From Angelakisella sp. (GTDB taxonomy: Bacteria; Bacillota; Clostridia; Oscillospirales; Ruminococcaceae): a stretch of 64,000 nt of DNA. The stretch is taken from assembly GCA_020024515.1 (NCBI GenBank), contig JAHHTR010000001.1, positions 1 through 64,000 on the forward strand. Reading direction: 5' to 3'. How positions within the stretch are numbered: the first letter of the stretch is position 1; every line of letters starts with the position of its first letter. The notes below the pieces were generated by a model, which saw only the letters and a program-made list of their open reading frames with translations, searched no databases and was not told the origin of the DNA. This document shows, in pieces, positions 1-8,715 of the stretch. The position numbers and the translations under genes are program-made.

Positions 1-41
1 TAAGATAACCTACCATGAAGTAGGTCATTATATTTTACCAT
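1..41 (-). CDS. N-terminus of a gene running off the left edge, unidentified
   Basis: An ATG at 41-39 on the minus strand is preceded by a strong Shine-Dalgarno (GGAGGAG) about eight bases away. It opens a frame reading MVKYNDLLHGRLS up to the window edge with no stop. It is divergent from the XRE regulator at 142, so the roughly 100 bases between them should carry both promoters. Only 13 codons are visible and I do not recognise the product. The call rests on the ribosome binding site and the open frame alone. Confidence 0.4.
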   Translation of the reverse strand, partial: MVKYNDLLHGRLS

Positions 42-141
42 AATCATCTCCTCCACTAGCAAAAACAACGAGTAGATATAAAAAACAACTTATAAATCAT
101 TTCACATAAATTGTAAGAACCGTAAAATAATATCATGTGAG

Positions 142-504
142 GTGACGGAGAGTGTCAAAAAATTACAACAATCAACTTCTACATTTGGAACTCCATTTCG
201 CAGAATCAGAGAAAGATGTGACTACACTCGTAAGCAGATTGCGGATCGTACTGGCATCAGTCCCCGTTTTTTGGCTGCAATTGAGAATGAAAATCGAAAG
301 CCCAGCTTGGATATATTGATTCGGCTTGTTCATTCCATTGGTGTATCCTTTGATGAAGTCCTTGAACCACATATGGCAGAAGAAAGTGAAGTAACTGATC
401 GTATTCGTCGATTGGCTCCGCAATGCAGCCGGCGAGATCAGGAGCTTTTACTTGCACTCATTGACAAAATGCTGGACACGAGAGAAAATAGAACTGAAAA
501 ATAA
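142..504 (+). CDS. XRE-family helix-turn-helix transcriptional regulator
   Basis: A 120-residue protein. Residues about 19-76 form a complete Cro/C1-type helix-turn-helix, with RKQIADRTGISPRFLAAIE as the turn and recognition helix and KPSLDILIRLVHSIGVSFDE as the closing helices. The C-terminal 45 residues are charged and could dimerise; no catalytic domain is visible. The start is GTG at 142 with a GAGG-type ribosome binding site overlapping just upstream. Upstream ATGs are closed at once by stops. It is a single-gene unit ending in an intrinsic terminator and convergent with the DtxR-type gene. Its G+C content is like that of the island to its right. Its target is unknown; control of the divergent partial gene at 1-41 is an inference. 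Confidence 0.85.
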   Translation: MTESVKKLQQSTSTFGTPFRRIRERCDYTRKQIADRTGISPRFLAAIENENRKPSLDILIRLVHSIGVSFDEVLEPHMAEESEVTDRIRRLAPQCSRRDQELLLALIDKMLDTRENRTEK

Positions 505-541
505 TGCGGTCGGGTATTTTGCTCGACCGCATTGCTTTTTT
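503..541 (+). terminator. Intrinsic terminator after the XRE gene
   Basis: A perfect 10-bp stem (AATGCGGTCG at 503-512 pairing with CGACCGCATT at 524-533) is followed by GC and a run of seven T. It overlaps the TAA stop codon. On the other strand it could also limit read-through from the convergent DtxR-type gene. Confidence 0.85.
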
Positions 542-561
542 GTTCGCTATTGTACGGGCAA

Positions 562-945
562 TCATTGATGCCCCTTTGATTTTAAGTTATCTCTAAGTAG
601 CGTAAAAAATTTTGTGCTGATGCCATGCTCCATCATGCACGCTTCATTTTCTGCTGTCCGAGGATCAACTCCGGCAGCTATCAGCTGTTCTTTGAAGAAA
701 CAGTGTCGCTCATAAATACTTCTTGCAATTTCTAATCCAGTTTCAGTTAAATGTAGAAAATTATCGGCATCCATTGTGAGAAAGCCATCATCCCGCAGAA
801 TGGCAACCGCATGGCACACACTGGGTTTTGATACATCCATGTGCCGAGCTATATCAACGGAACGTACCATGCCTAGTTTCTTTTGGAGAATAAGAATGGT
901 TTCCAGGTAATCTTCACCGGATGCAGTGGTATGCTGTTTTTTCAT
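562..945 (-). CDS. DtxR/MntR-family metal-dependent transcriptional repressor
   Basis: A 127-residue regulator of the iron/manganese-dependent DtxR-MntR family. A winged helix-turn-helix occupies residues about 10-65, followed by the metal-binding and dimerisation domain. Ligand candidates match the family: D12 and E15 in EDYLETI as in MntR, H81 in RHCFF, and C103, E106 and H107 in EACMMEH, which line up with DtxR C102, E105 and H106. There is no C-terminal SH3-like domain, as in short MntR-type members. The start at 945 has an AGGAGG ribosome binding site. It is the last gene of a co-oriented metal-transport island and probably regulates it through the box at 9687-9705. Whether the metal is Fe, Mn or another cannot be read from the sequence. 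Confidence 0.9.
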   Translation of the reverse strand: MKKQHTTASGEDYLETILILQKKLGMVRSVDIARHMDVSKPSVCHAVAILRDDGFLTMDADNFLHLTETGLEIARSIYERHCFFKEQLIAAGVDPRTAENEACMMEHGISTKFFTLLRDNLKSKGHQ

Positions 946-1023
946 TATATAGTCCTCCTATACCATTCCTTACAGTCAAGAAAATATAGCGATGTTTTAT
1001 TCTAAAAAAGAGTGCCATTACCC

Positions 1024-2733
1024 CTACTGCAATGATACCAAATGAGCATACAGACCACCCTTTGTTATCAACTCGGCAGGTGTCCCCATTTCACTGACCT
1101 TTCCACCGTCCAAGACAACGATCTTATCTGCATTTGCCACTGTCCTCATGCGGTGGGCAATTACCATGACGGTTTTATCCTTCAGCAAAACAGACAAAGC
1201 ATCCTGTACCAGTGTTTCGCTCTCGGCATCCATAGAGGCCGTTGCCTCATCCAACAAGACAATGGGGGCATTTTTCAATAGAGCACGGGCAATCGAAATA
1301 CGCTGGCGTTCACCACCAGACAGAGCACTGCCGTTTTCCCCTATGTTTGTCTGATAACCTTGGGGCAGCCGTTGGATGAACTCCTCACACTGGGCGGCTC
1401 TGGCCGCTGCCATAACTTCCTCATCGCTGGCATCGCCACGCCCCAGCCGGATATTCTCCATGACTGTTTCATCAAAAAGCATGACATCTTGGAATACGAT
1501 GGCATAGTTCTTGAACAGTGCTTCTGGCTCTACTGTTTTAACATCCACACCACCTAAAGTGATGGTGCCAGAGTCTGCATCCCAAAAACGGGCTGCCAGT
1601 TTGGAGGCAGTAGATTTACCGCTGCCAGAAGGGCCAACCAATGCTGTAATTTCGCCTTGCTTTGCAACAAAAGACACGCCTTTTAGAACCGGTTCCTCGT
1701 TGTAGGAGAACATCACATCCTTGAATTCAATATCGTAGCCCTTGTTGTTGCAGACATTTGTGCCGGTCTGCTCTGATGGGACATCAATCTGCTTCATCCG
1801 CTTAACACTAACGAGGGCAGAGAACACCTCAGCCATCAGCATAAAACAACTGGTGAAGGGATCATAAATACGGCCTGCGAACAGCAGAAATAGAATAAAC
1901 AAGGGAATGGACAAAGAGCCGGAGGTCACCAGTATTCCACCCACCAGCATAACCGCAACGAGGCCGAAACGCAGGATAAACTGAGCTGTAGTTGTAGCTG
2001 CACCAGGGGCAATTTCATTTTGGAAGGAACACTTCACCACATAGTTCAGTTTCTTTTCCAGACCCTCCAAATACTCCGTTTCACGAGAACAGGACTTCAA
2101 TTCCTGAATGGTATCGAGATACTCTTGCACACCATCATAGGCAGCCCTCTTTGCATCCATGTTTGAACTCTCTGCCTTTGACTGTGCTTTCTTCGCCGCA
2201 AAGATCACCAGAGCAGCAACAGGAACTGGCACCACGATGCAAAGACCCATACGCCAGTCCATAACGAGCAGACCGATGGATGTAATGATAAACATGAAAA
2301 CTGTGCCAAACAGCTGAGGGATGGCGTTTGAAAATACACGCTCCAATGCTGTGCAATCTCCCATGATGGTGGTGGTCAGGTCAGAAAGGTCACGCTGACC
2401 GAAGAAAGACAGCGGCAGTTTTCGTAGTTTCTCCGCTAGAACAATTCTGCGGTTAGCACTTTCCTCATATGCTACAGTATAGGTTTTATTGTATTGGAGC
2501 CACTGCGTCAAAAATACAATGATGAACATAACTACTGTTCCACCGATAAACAAAGCGACATGATCCTGTATACTGTTTTTCTGGTTAGAAATCACATTCA
2601 ATAACTCCACAATTACCATAACCAGCAAGCTGACAGGAGCAATCAGACACAGATTACTGAGTGCGGTAGCCGCAATTCCTTTATTCAAATCTTTTGCCCC
2701 CTGATCACTCAGGGCAAACATCTGTTTTAACAT
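1024..2733 (-). CDS. ABC transporter, fused permease/ATPase half (YbtQ-like)
   Basis: A 569-residue half-transporter: an N-terminal six-helix exporter-type membrane domain (residues about 15-310) and a C-terminal ATPase domain. The ATPase carries Walker A GPSGSGKST, signature LSGGERQRISIARALL, Walker B IVLLDEATA and the switch histidine in VIAHRM. The start ATG overlaps the end of the preceding half-transporter by seven bases, so the two are translationally coupled and should form a heterodimer. Paired exporter-fold ABC proteins beside AraC and metal-chelate genes resemble YbtP/YbtQ, which import ferric siderophores, and this is the preferred reading. Drug or peptide export is the alternative. 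Confidence 0.85.
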   Translation of the reverse strand: MLKQMFALSDQGAKDLNKGIAATALSNLCLIAPVSLLVMVIVELLNVISNQKNSIQDHVALFIGGTVVMFIIVFLTQWLQYNKTYTVAYEESANRRIVLAEKLRKLPLSFFGQRDLSDLTTTIMGDCTALERVFSNAIPQLFGTVFMFIITSIGLLVMDWRMGLCIVVPVPVAALVIFAAKKAQSKAESSNMDAKRAAYDGVQEYLDTIQELKSCSRETEYLEGLEKKLNYVVKCSFQNEIAPGAATTTAQFILRFGLVAVMLVGGILVTSGSLSIPLFILFLLFAGRIYDPFTSCFMLMAEVFSALVSVKRMKQIDVPSEQTGTNVCNNKGYDIEFKDVMFSYNEEPVLKGVSFVAKQGEITALVGPSGSGKSTASKLAARFWDADSGTITLGGVDVKTVEPEALFKNYAIVFQDVMLFDETVMENIRLGRGDASDEEVMAAARAAQCEEFIQRLPQGYQTNIGENGSALSGGERQRISIARALLKNAPIVLLDEATASMDAESETLVQDALSVLLKDKTVMVIAHRMRTVANADKIVVLDGGKVSEMGTPAELITKGGLYAHLVSLQ

Positions 2734-4517
2734 ACTTTCACCTCATTTCCAATGTGCCATTTTGTGGTCTTGGTATAGTTACTCCACATTTTGGCATATT
2801 CACCACCCTGCTGAACCAGTGTGTCATGGCTGCCACTCTCCACCAATTCCCCATGTTTCATTACCAAAATCTGATCAACATCCTGAATGGCAGAAAGGCG
2901 GTGTGCAATCATAATGACCGTCTTCCCCTTGATCAGCCCTTCAAAAGCTTTCTGAATCTGTTGCTCATTCTCCGGATCGGCGTATGACGTTGCCTCGTCC
3001 AAAACAACAATGGGGGCATCCTTCAAAATAGCACGGGCAATCGCAATGCGCTGTGTTTCACCACCGGATAGGTATACACCTCTCCCGCCCACTACGGTAT
3101 CAATCCCATCTGAGAATTTCTCTAAAATATCGTCACACTGAGCCAGATGTGCTGCCCACAGAACTTCCTTCCTCGTAGCGGAGGGTCTGCCTGCTCGAAT
3201 ATTTTCCAAAAGGCTATCCTTGAACAATTTAGGGTCTTGGAACACAAAAGCTACCATCTTCATTAAATCGGCATGAGAAATTTCTCGAATATCTATTCCA
3301 CCAATCTTAACTTTTCCCTGCTGTACATCATAGAAACGTGAAATTAAGCTGGCTGTTGTACTTTTTCCTGAGCCAGAATGTCCGACCAGAGCAGTAGTTG
3401 TTCCAGCCTTGGCAGTGAAAGTCAAATGGGATACTGCAGGATGATCGGTGTTCTCGTAGGCAAAGGTCACGTCTTCAAAAAAAACATCATAGCTCTTGGG
3501 ATATTTCGGTGAGGTTGTTTCTACTTGTGGTTGGGCAGTCAGGATAGTGTCAATACGACGTATGGATTCCTCTGCCTGCATCTTGTAGCTAGTCATATAC
3601 ATAATCTTATTTAGCATTACTGCACAAGCCGGAGAGAAAATCACATAGAATAGAAAACTCTGCATAAAGCCAATTAAATCATCTGATACTGAGCCTATGA
3701 TGAGTGCTGTGGGTACTAATACCAGAAAACTGGAGTTAATCATTGAGTTAAAGACCACCATTCCTTTTTTACAGGACATAGTATAAGCCAGTGCAAACTT
3801 GCGGTAGGATTTAATTGCATCGTTAAATTTGGTAATGGATTGTACTGTCTGACCGAAGATTTTAACCACTGAAATTCCACGGATATATTCCACTGCCTCG
3901 TGATTCATCGTCTCCAGTGAGTCCTGGTAGGTCTGCATAAACTTCATACTGTCCTTTCCCATAAGGGAGCCTTGTAAAAAGAAGCCAATGCCAAAAAGCA
4001 ATAGGAGTGGGATACCTATGCGCCAGTCAAAGACCAGCATCAAAATCAGACTAACTATCATTGTGACCTGTGCCCCCACCAAATCGGGGAGCTGGTGAGC
4101 GATGAATGTTTCAGTCTGAAAACTGTTTTCATCAATAATCTTCCGCAGCTTGCCACTGGGATTTGCATCAAAGTAGCCCATCGGCATCTTTGCCAGATGT
4201 TTCAGTAACGCCATCTTTAGATTTTTCTCCGTATGAAATGCCACCACATGGGAGCAGAGTAAGGCCGAGAAGTAAAGCACCAGACCAACCAACTCCAGTA
4301 CCAAGGCGAGCACCCCCCAGCGGACAAGACTATTCGTATCCAAAGGCATCCCTGCAAATACGCCCACCAAATCACGTGCTGCAAAGTAGACGCAAAGAAA
4401 TGGTCCAAGAATAAAGATTGAGCTGATTCCGGATAGAATGCGGGAAACTGTGAGCAGTCCACGGTATTTCCCCGTAAATTCAAGTAAGCGTTTGATTCCG
4501 CCTGATTTTTGTTTCAT
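2727..4517 (-). CDS. ABC transporter, fused permease/ATPase half (YbtP-like)
   Basis: The first half-transporter of the pair, about 596 residues: membrane domain to residue about 325, then an ATPase domain with Walker A GHSGSGKST, signature YLSGGETQRIAIARAIL and Walker B IVVLDEATSYAD. I place the start at ATG 4517 because an in-frame ATG at 4538 lies inside the AAGGAGG ribosome binding site that serves 4517. A promoter-like TATAAT and a palindrome lie just upstream, and a terminator-like hairpin separates it from the binding-protein gene, so it can be transcribed separately. It likely partners the 1024-2733 product in transport of a metal chelate; the substrate is inferred from context only. 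Confidence 0.85.
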   Translation of the reverse strand: MKQKSGGIKRLLEFTGKYRGLLTVSRILSGISSIFILGPFLCVYFAARDLVGVFAGMPLDTNSLVRWGVLALVLELVGLVLYFSALLCSHVVAFHTEKNLKMALLKHLAKMPMGYFDANPSGKLRKIIDENSFQTETFIAHQLPDLVGAQVTMIVSLILMLVFDWRIGIPLLLLFGIGFFLQGSLMGKDSMKFMQTYQDSLETMNHEAVEYIRGISVVKIFGQTVQSITKFNDAIKSYRKFALAYTMSCKKGMVVFNSMINSSFLVLVPTALIIGSVSDDLIGFMQSFLFYVIFSPACAVMLNKIMYMTSYKMQAEESIRRIDTILTAQPQVETTSPKYPKSYDVFFEDVTFAYENTDHPAVSHLTFTAKAGTTTALVGHSGSGKSTTASLISRFYDVQQGKVKIGGIDIREISHADLMKMVAFVFQDPKLFKDSLLENIRAGRPSATRKEVLWAAHLAQCDDILEKFSDGIDTVVGGRGVYLSGGETQRIAIARAILKDAPIVVLDEATSYADPENEQQIQKAFEGLIKGKTVIMIAHRLSAIQDVDQILVMKHGELVESGSHDTLVQQGGEYAKMWSNYTKTTKWHIGNEVKVC

Positions 4518-4544
4518 AGAAACAAATCCTCCTTCCATTTGTGA

Positions 4545-4573
4545 TTAGCTGTAGCTAACTTAATTCTATTATA
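4545..4573 (-). promoter_or_regulatory. Promoter -10 and palindromic operator candidate before the ABC pair
   Basis: On the minus strand a perfect TATAAT (4573-4568) is followed within ten bases by the 14-bp palindrome TTAGCTACAGCTAA (4558-4545). That places the palindrome at about +1 to +16 of the transcript, where a repressor would block initiation. The strand reads AGTTAGC there, shared with the DtxR-like box at 9687-9705. No good -35 is visible. Binding by the local DtxR-type regulator is an inference. Confidence 0.5.
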
Positions 4574-4635
4574 GCGGTTTCTACTTTGATTCTCTACAAC
4601 CTTTTAGGTATATTGATACTCCAATCAGACAAGAG

Positions 4636-4673
4636 TAAAAACCACAAGAAAGGGTGGTCTGCAACAGTCACCC
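4636..4673 (-). terminator. Probable terminator after the binding-protein gene
   Basis: On the minus strand GGGTGACTG and CAGACCACCC form an imperfect stem just after the stop codon of the 4688-6316 gene, followed by TTTCTT and a later T run. The stem has mismatches and the first U-tract is short, so termination may be partial. Confidence 0.5.
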
Positions 4674-4687
4674 TCCCAAATAAATGA

Positions 4688-6316
4688 TTATTTTACCTTG
4701 ATATTCTGAACAGCAGTAAAACTCGTATCACCAATATACTCATAGTCCGCAACCTTGTCATTGTAAACAGCTAACTGATGTGTATAGTACAAAGGTGTAA
4801 CAAGGCACCGATCAGCCATTGTTGTCAGAATTGTTTGATAGATTTCCTGAATCTTTGCCTCGTCTGTTTCCGCATTCAGTTCGTTTAACAGGTTCTCCGG
4901 CAAGTAGTTATACACCTGTGCCAGAATTGGGTCAGTGGACACATTCGGATCTAACCCTGCGATTACAACAGTGGGATCATAATATCCACCCTGAGTTCTG
5001 AAAATGGTAGCGCCATATTTTCCTCCTGTGACCATCATATACCAGTCCATCATCGCAGCAGAGTTTGGTGTAAACTCAATACCAATCTTTTTCAACTGAT
5101 CACAAATATAAACTACGGTATTATCATCAGATGCAGAGCCTGTCTGATAAGCAAATACAGCAGACAGTTTCAATCCATCCTTTTCTCGGATTCCATCACC
5201 ATCTGTATCAACATAGCCAGCACTATCCAAAAGCTTATTAGCCTCATCAATATTGTAATCAAAAACCTTTTGGTCCACATTACAATAAGGAACACTTCGT
5301 GCAAAGAAAGTATCTGATTCCTCATACAGACCGCCAAAAATATTTTTGACGATAGCACTTTTATCAACTGCCATCGTAATGGCTTCACGGACAACCTGAT
5401 CGCTGAAGACAGGATCACTTAAGTTATAGCCCATATAATAGGTCTGCATAGATCCGTCATCGGCTTTTGCCGTATAACCATCCGCAGCACTGATTTCCTC
5501 AAAATTTTCAACGGAGATTTTGGTGATACCGGAATAAAAGTCGATTTCGCCATTTTTAAGTGCCAGTAGCTTAGCATCATTATCAGGTATATTTGTAATG
5601 GAGAAGCTGTCAACATCAGGTTCCTCTCCCCAATAATTGGGGTTCTTCTCGAAATTCCAGACCTTTCCATTATTGTCACCGGAATACATATATGGACCAG
5701 TACCGCAGGTTGAAGACTTAAAGGTATCCTTTGCGGTCAAATCATCATTGAACTGCTCACTGGATACGATGCCCCACGGATTTGCAAGACAGAGTTCACG
5801 CATCGTACCATAGTATGGCTGGGTCAGGTGAAGCTCCACTGTATAGTCATCAATTACCTCAGCCTTATCGATAATAGTAGAGAGCTTGCCATAACCTCCA
5901 TTGTATTGACCAAGGTTTACCGGAACTGCCATAAGGGATACAGCCACATCATCGGCAGTCAGATCGGAACCATCTGAAAACTTGATTTCCTTTTTAATCT
6001 TGAAGGTATATACTGTTCCATCCTCACTCATAGACCAACTTTCAGCCAGCATACCAGTCAGTTCTCCATTTGCGTCATACTTTACCAGAGTATCATAGAA
6101 AGAGGGGAGCCAATAAGTAAGATCATAGCCGCTGGAGGTGACTGCGGGCGTGATGACCGTATAAAAATACTCGAATCCCCAACTTTCAGCCAGATTAAGA
6201 TGCACGGGTTTACTGTTTTCCTGTGGCGTTCCAGATCCAGACGACTCTGAGCAAGCCGCCAGAGAAAAAAGCATAGCTGCGGACAGTGCCGCTACTGCAA
6301 ATCGTTTGAATTTCAT
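4688..6316 (-). CDS. Extracellular solute-binding lipoprotein, family 5 (Opp/Nik/Cnt type)
   Basis: A 542-residue lipoprotein that captures the substrate for the adjacent ABC importer. Residues 1-21 are a lipoprotein signal peptide ending in the lipobox LAAC, with acylated Cys22. The rest is a full-length SBP-bac-5 fold with family landmarks such as LAESWSMSEDGTVYTFKIKK near residue 90 and REAITMAVDKSAIV about two thirds in. It follows the second ATPase by 33 bases and ends the permease operon. Members bind peptides, nickel, haem or metallophore complexes. The DtxR and AraC context favours a metal chelate, as in staphylopine CntA, but binding residues cannot be assigned by eye. Confidence 0.88.
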   Translation of the reverse strand: MKFKRFAVAALSAAMLFSLAACSESSGSGTPQENSKPVHLNLAESWGFEYFYTVITPAVTSSGYDLTYWLPSFYDTLVKYDANGELTGMLAESWSMSEDGTVYTFKIKKEIKFSDGSDLTADDVAVSLMAVPVNLGQYNGGYGKLSTIIDKAEVIDDYTVELHLTQPYYGTMRELCLANPWGIVSSEQFNDDLTAKDTFKSSTCGTGPYMYSGDNNGKVWNFEKNPNYWGEEPDVDSFSITNIPDNDAKLLALKNGEIDFYSGITKISVENFEEISAADGYTAKADDGSMQTYYMGYNLSDPVFSDQVVREAITMAVDKSAIVKNIFGGLYEESDTFFARSVPYCNVDQKVFDYNIDEANKLLDSAGYVDTDGDGIREKDGLKLSAVFAYQTGSASDDNTVVYICDQLKKIGIEFTPNSAAMMDWYMMVTGGKYGATIFRTQGGYYDPTVVIAGLDPNVSTDPILAQVYNYLPENLLNELNAETDEAKIQEIYQTILTTMADRCLVTPLYYTHQLAVYNDKVADYEYIGDTSFTAVQNIKVK

Positions 6317-6349
6317 AGTATAACTTTCCTTTCTTAATATGAATTATTT

Positions 6350-7132
6350 TTATATGTACAGCGGTGATTGTATAACCCCGCTTGCATCCAGTAGTACTTT
6401 GCTGTATTCATTCTTGAACACATTCACATCGCCAGAAAAGTTGACCTGTTCGATCAGCCTGGAGGATCGCATTACTAGGATCTCATCCGCCACGACGAGT
6501 GCAAGTTCCATGTCATGTGTAATGAAAATTAAGGTAAAGCCCACTATCTTATGCAGTTTTATGATTTCCTCGATAATTTTCTTACGTAGCGGTAAGTCAA
6601 ACCCATTTGTAGCTTCATCAAAAATCAGGCACTCCGGCTCCGCTGCTAACGCTCTTGCAATTGCCACACGCTTTTGCTCACCCCCAGATAGTTCGGATGG
6701 CAGGCGTGCATAGTAGTTTATAGGAAGGTTACAAAGGGTCATAAGCTCCTCACATCGTTGTTTTCGCTTTGAGCGATTCATATGAAAGAAGCAGACCAAT
6801 GGCTCCTCGATAGATTTCCCGATGGATATTTTGGGGTCAAGTGCAGAAGCGGAATTTTGCTGTATGATCTGTACTTTCTTAAAGTAGTTTCTATCTACTT
6901 TATATCTACCTTTGTAGATGGCAATGCCATCTATCAGCACATTGCCGCCACTTGGTCTTTGAAGTCCGGCAATCATCCGAGCTAATGTTGTTTTTCCTGA
7001 ACCGGATTCCCCCACAATCGCATACCGACCTCCATCTCGAAAAGTAACGCTTATGGGAGAAACAGCCATAAAGCGGTCTTTTTCAAGCACCCCACCAGAA
7101 AAAGAACAACTAAGACTCTGTACTTCAATCAT
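6350..7132 (-). CDS. Oligopeptide/nickel-type ABC transporter ATPase (OppF/NikE-like)
   Basis: A 260-residue ABC ATPase: Walker A GESGSGKTT (near residue 41), signature ELSGGEQKRVAIARALA, Walker B CLIFDEATNGFD and switch histidine in FITHDM. It lacks the longer C-terminal oligopeptide-transporter extension with its Fe-S cysteines that many OppF proteins carry. Its ATG overlaps the TGA of the preceding ATPase by eight bases, indicating coupled synthesis. It should form the asymmetric ATPase pair with the 7125-7907 product under the two permeases. Confidence 0.88.
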   Translation of the reverse strand: MIEVQSLSCSFSGGVLEKDRFMAVSPISVTFRDGGRYAIVGESGSGKTTLARMIAGLQRPSGGNVLIDGIAIYKGRYKVDRNYFKKVQIIQQNSASALDPKISIGKSIEEPLVCFFHMNRSKRKQRCEELMTLCNLPINYYARLPSELSGGEQKRVAIARALAAEPECLIFDEATNGFDLPLRKKIIEEIIKLHKIVGFTLIFITHDMELALVVADEILVMRSSRLIEQVNFSGDVNVFKNEYSKVLLDASGVIQSPLYI

Positions 7133-7907
7133 CTACATTTCTCCTTTCCAGTTGACACGCACTCAGAAGATATTTTGTGTATTCCTGCATGGGGCATTTC
7201 ATAATATTTTCTGTCTTGCCGGATTCCACCACTTTCCCGTGGTTCATTATGAGGATCCTGTCAGAAAACGCTGCCGTCCTCATATCATGGGTGACAAACA
7301 GCCCTGACATTCCTTCTTTGCACAAAGATCGCAATTCTTTCATCAGTTCTATACGGTTACAGGCATCAATGGCAGTAGTTGCTTCATCTGCAATCAACAG
7401 CTGCGGTTGATTGACGAGAGCTGTCACTATCATAAGCCGTTGGAGCATACCGCCTGAAAGAGTGAACGGATAGCTTTTTAGAATCCGCTTTGTGTCTGTC
7501 AATCCAAGGCGATGCAGGGTTGCTTCAATCAAATTGGTCATTTCTGTCCTTGTTGCCTTTATATGATGACGCAGATAGGTTTCTTCAATCTGTCTGCCAA
7601 CACGGATAGATGGATTAAAGGCCGTCATTGGATTCTGCATAATACAGCAGATTTCTTTTCCATAAATCTGCCGCCGCTCTTTTGAAGGGAGCGACAGCAA
7701 ATCTCTGTCCTTGAACAGGATTTCTCCCCTGGATTGATAACCACTGCCCAGTAAGCCCATGATCGCTTTGCAGATGGTTGTTTTCCCGGCACCGGAGCTA
7801 CCTACAATGGACAGTATTTCTCCTGGTGCAATTTGAAAGGCAATATGATCTACAATTGTTTCTCCCGAAGTGAGTGATACAGTAAGATTTCTGACTTCAA
7901 ATAACAC
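7125..7907 (-). CDS. Oligopeptide/nickel-type ABC transporter ATPase (OppD/NikD-like)
   Basis: An ABC ATPase of 260 residues from the start chosen here: Walker A GSSGAGKTT, Q-loop region CCIMQNPMTAFNPSIRVG, signature TLSGGMLQRLMIVTALV and Walker B LLIADEATTAID. The frame is open to 7979, but GTG at 7907 has a GGAGG ribosome binding site ten bases upstream and gives the family N-terminus VLFEVRNLTVSL, so the extra 24 codons are rejected. The start overlaps the end of the upstream permease by eleven bases. It is the first ATPase of the uptake operon and powers import together with its partner. Confidence 0.88.
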   Translation of the reverse strand: MLFEVRNLTVSLTSGETIVDHIAFQIAPGEILSIVGSSGAGKTTICKAIMGLLGSGYQSRGEILFKDRDLLSLPSKERRQIYGKEICCIMQNPMTAFNPSIRVGRQIEETYLRHHIKATRTEMTNLIEATLHRLGLTDTKRILKSYPFTLSGGMLQRLMIVTALVNQPQLLIADEATTAIDACNRIELMKELRSLCKEGMSGLFVTHDMRTAAFSDRILIMNHGKVVESGKTENIMKCPMQEYTKYLLSACQLERRNVDD

Positions 7908-8715
7908 TAATATGATCCTCCTTTCCAATTGTATCCCGCAGCCCTTCTCCCAATAAATTAAAACCAGCACAGCACACAATCAGGCAGATACCGGGATAAA
8001 TAATCAGTGCAGGATTTGAATAAATGCTGTTACGTGCTTCATTCAGCATTGCACCCCATTCTGCAGTACCCTGAACCAAACCAACTCCTAAAAAAGCAAA
8101 ACTTGATATGGACATAATAACCGACGCAATTCCTGTTGTAAAATACACAATAAATTGTGGCAGAACATTTGGAATCAGGTGAACCATTACAATCCGTATC
8201 CTTGACGCACCTGATGTTTTCGCTGCTTCTATATACTCCTTTCTGCACTCCATTTTTGCGTAAGAGCGAACCATCCTTAAAAACCATGCGGTCATAGATA
8301 TACTAATTGCGGTGAGAATACAGGCTGTTGTATCCTCGAAAGAGGTTACTAAAGCCATTGCAATTACCAATACAGGGAATGCCATAAATATATCACATAG
8401 TAAACGAATGATTTCGTCCATAACACTGCCCTTATAACATGAGTAACATCCTACAAACAGTGCGATTGCTGATAAGATAGCTAAAATAGGAACAGACAGT
8501 CCAAGGGAATATCTTGCTCCGTAAAGCAGTCTGGATAGTTCACATCGTCCCAGCTGGTCACATCCCAAGGGGTATTCTGCTGATGGTGCGGCATTCTTCA
8601 ATGCCAGATTGGTTACATTGGGGGCATGGGGTGCAAGGATAGGTGCACATATCGCCAATATCACAAAAATAGCAATCAGCAGGGATCCGAAGATTATTTG
8701 TCCTTTTCGTTTCAT
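7897..8715 (-). CDS. ABC transporter permease (OppC/NikC-like)
   Basis: An inner-membrane permease of 272 residues with about six helices and the BPD-transp-1 signature region EYIEAAKTSGASRIRIVMVH followed by LIPNVLPQ, the loop that contacts the ATPases. OppC/NikC-type landmarks near the N-terminus include APHAPN and PLGCDQLGRCELSRLLYGAR. The start is set at ATG 8715, seven bases after an AGGAGGG ribosome binding site; the upstream in-frame extension has no such signal. It overlaps the OppB-like permease by four bases (ATGA type). The two permeases form the channel. Confidence 0.9.
   Translation of the reverse strand: MKRKGQIIFGSLLIAIFVILAICAPILAPHAPNVTNLALKNAAPSAEYPLGCDQLGRCELSRLLYGARYSLGLSVPILAILSAIALFVGCYSCYKGSVMDEIIRLLCDIFMAFPVLVIAMALVTSFEDTTACILTAISISMTAWFLRMVRSYAKMECRKEYIEAAKTSGASRIRIVMVHLIPNVLPQFIVYFTTGIASVIMSISSFAFLGVGLVQGTAEWGAMLNEARNSIYSNPALIIYPGICLIVCCAGFNLLGEGLRDTIGKEDHISVI

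Noticed and set aside
7908..7979. N-terminal extension of the OppD-like ATPase up to 7979
   Set aside because: GGAGG at the right distance before GTG 7907 and a family-typical N-terminus from there; the extension lies inside the upstream permease gene.
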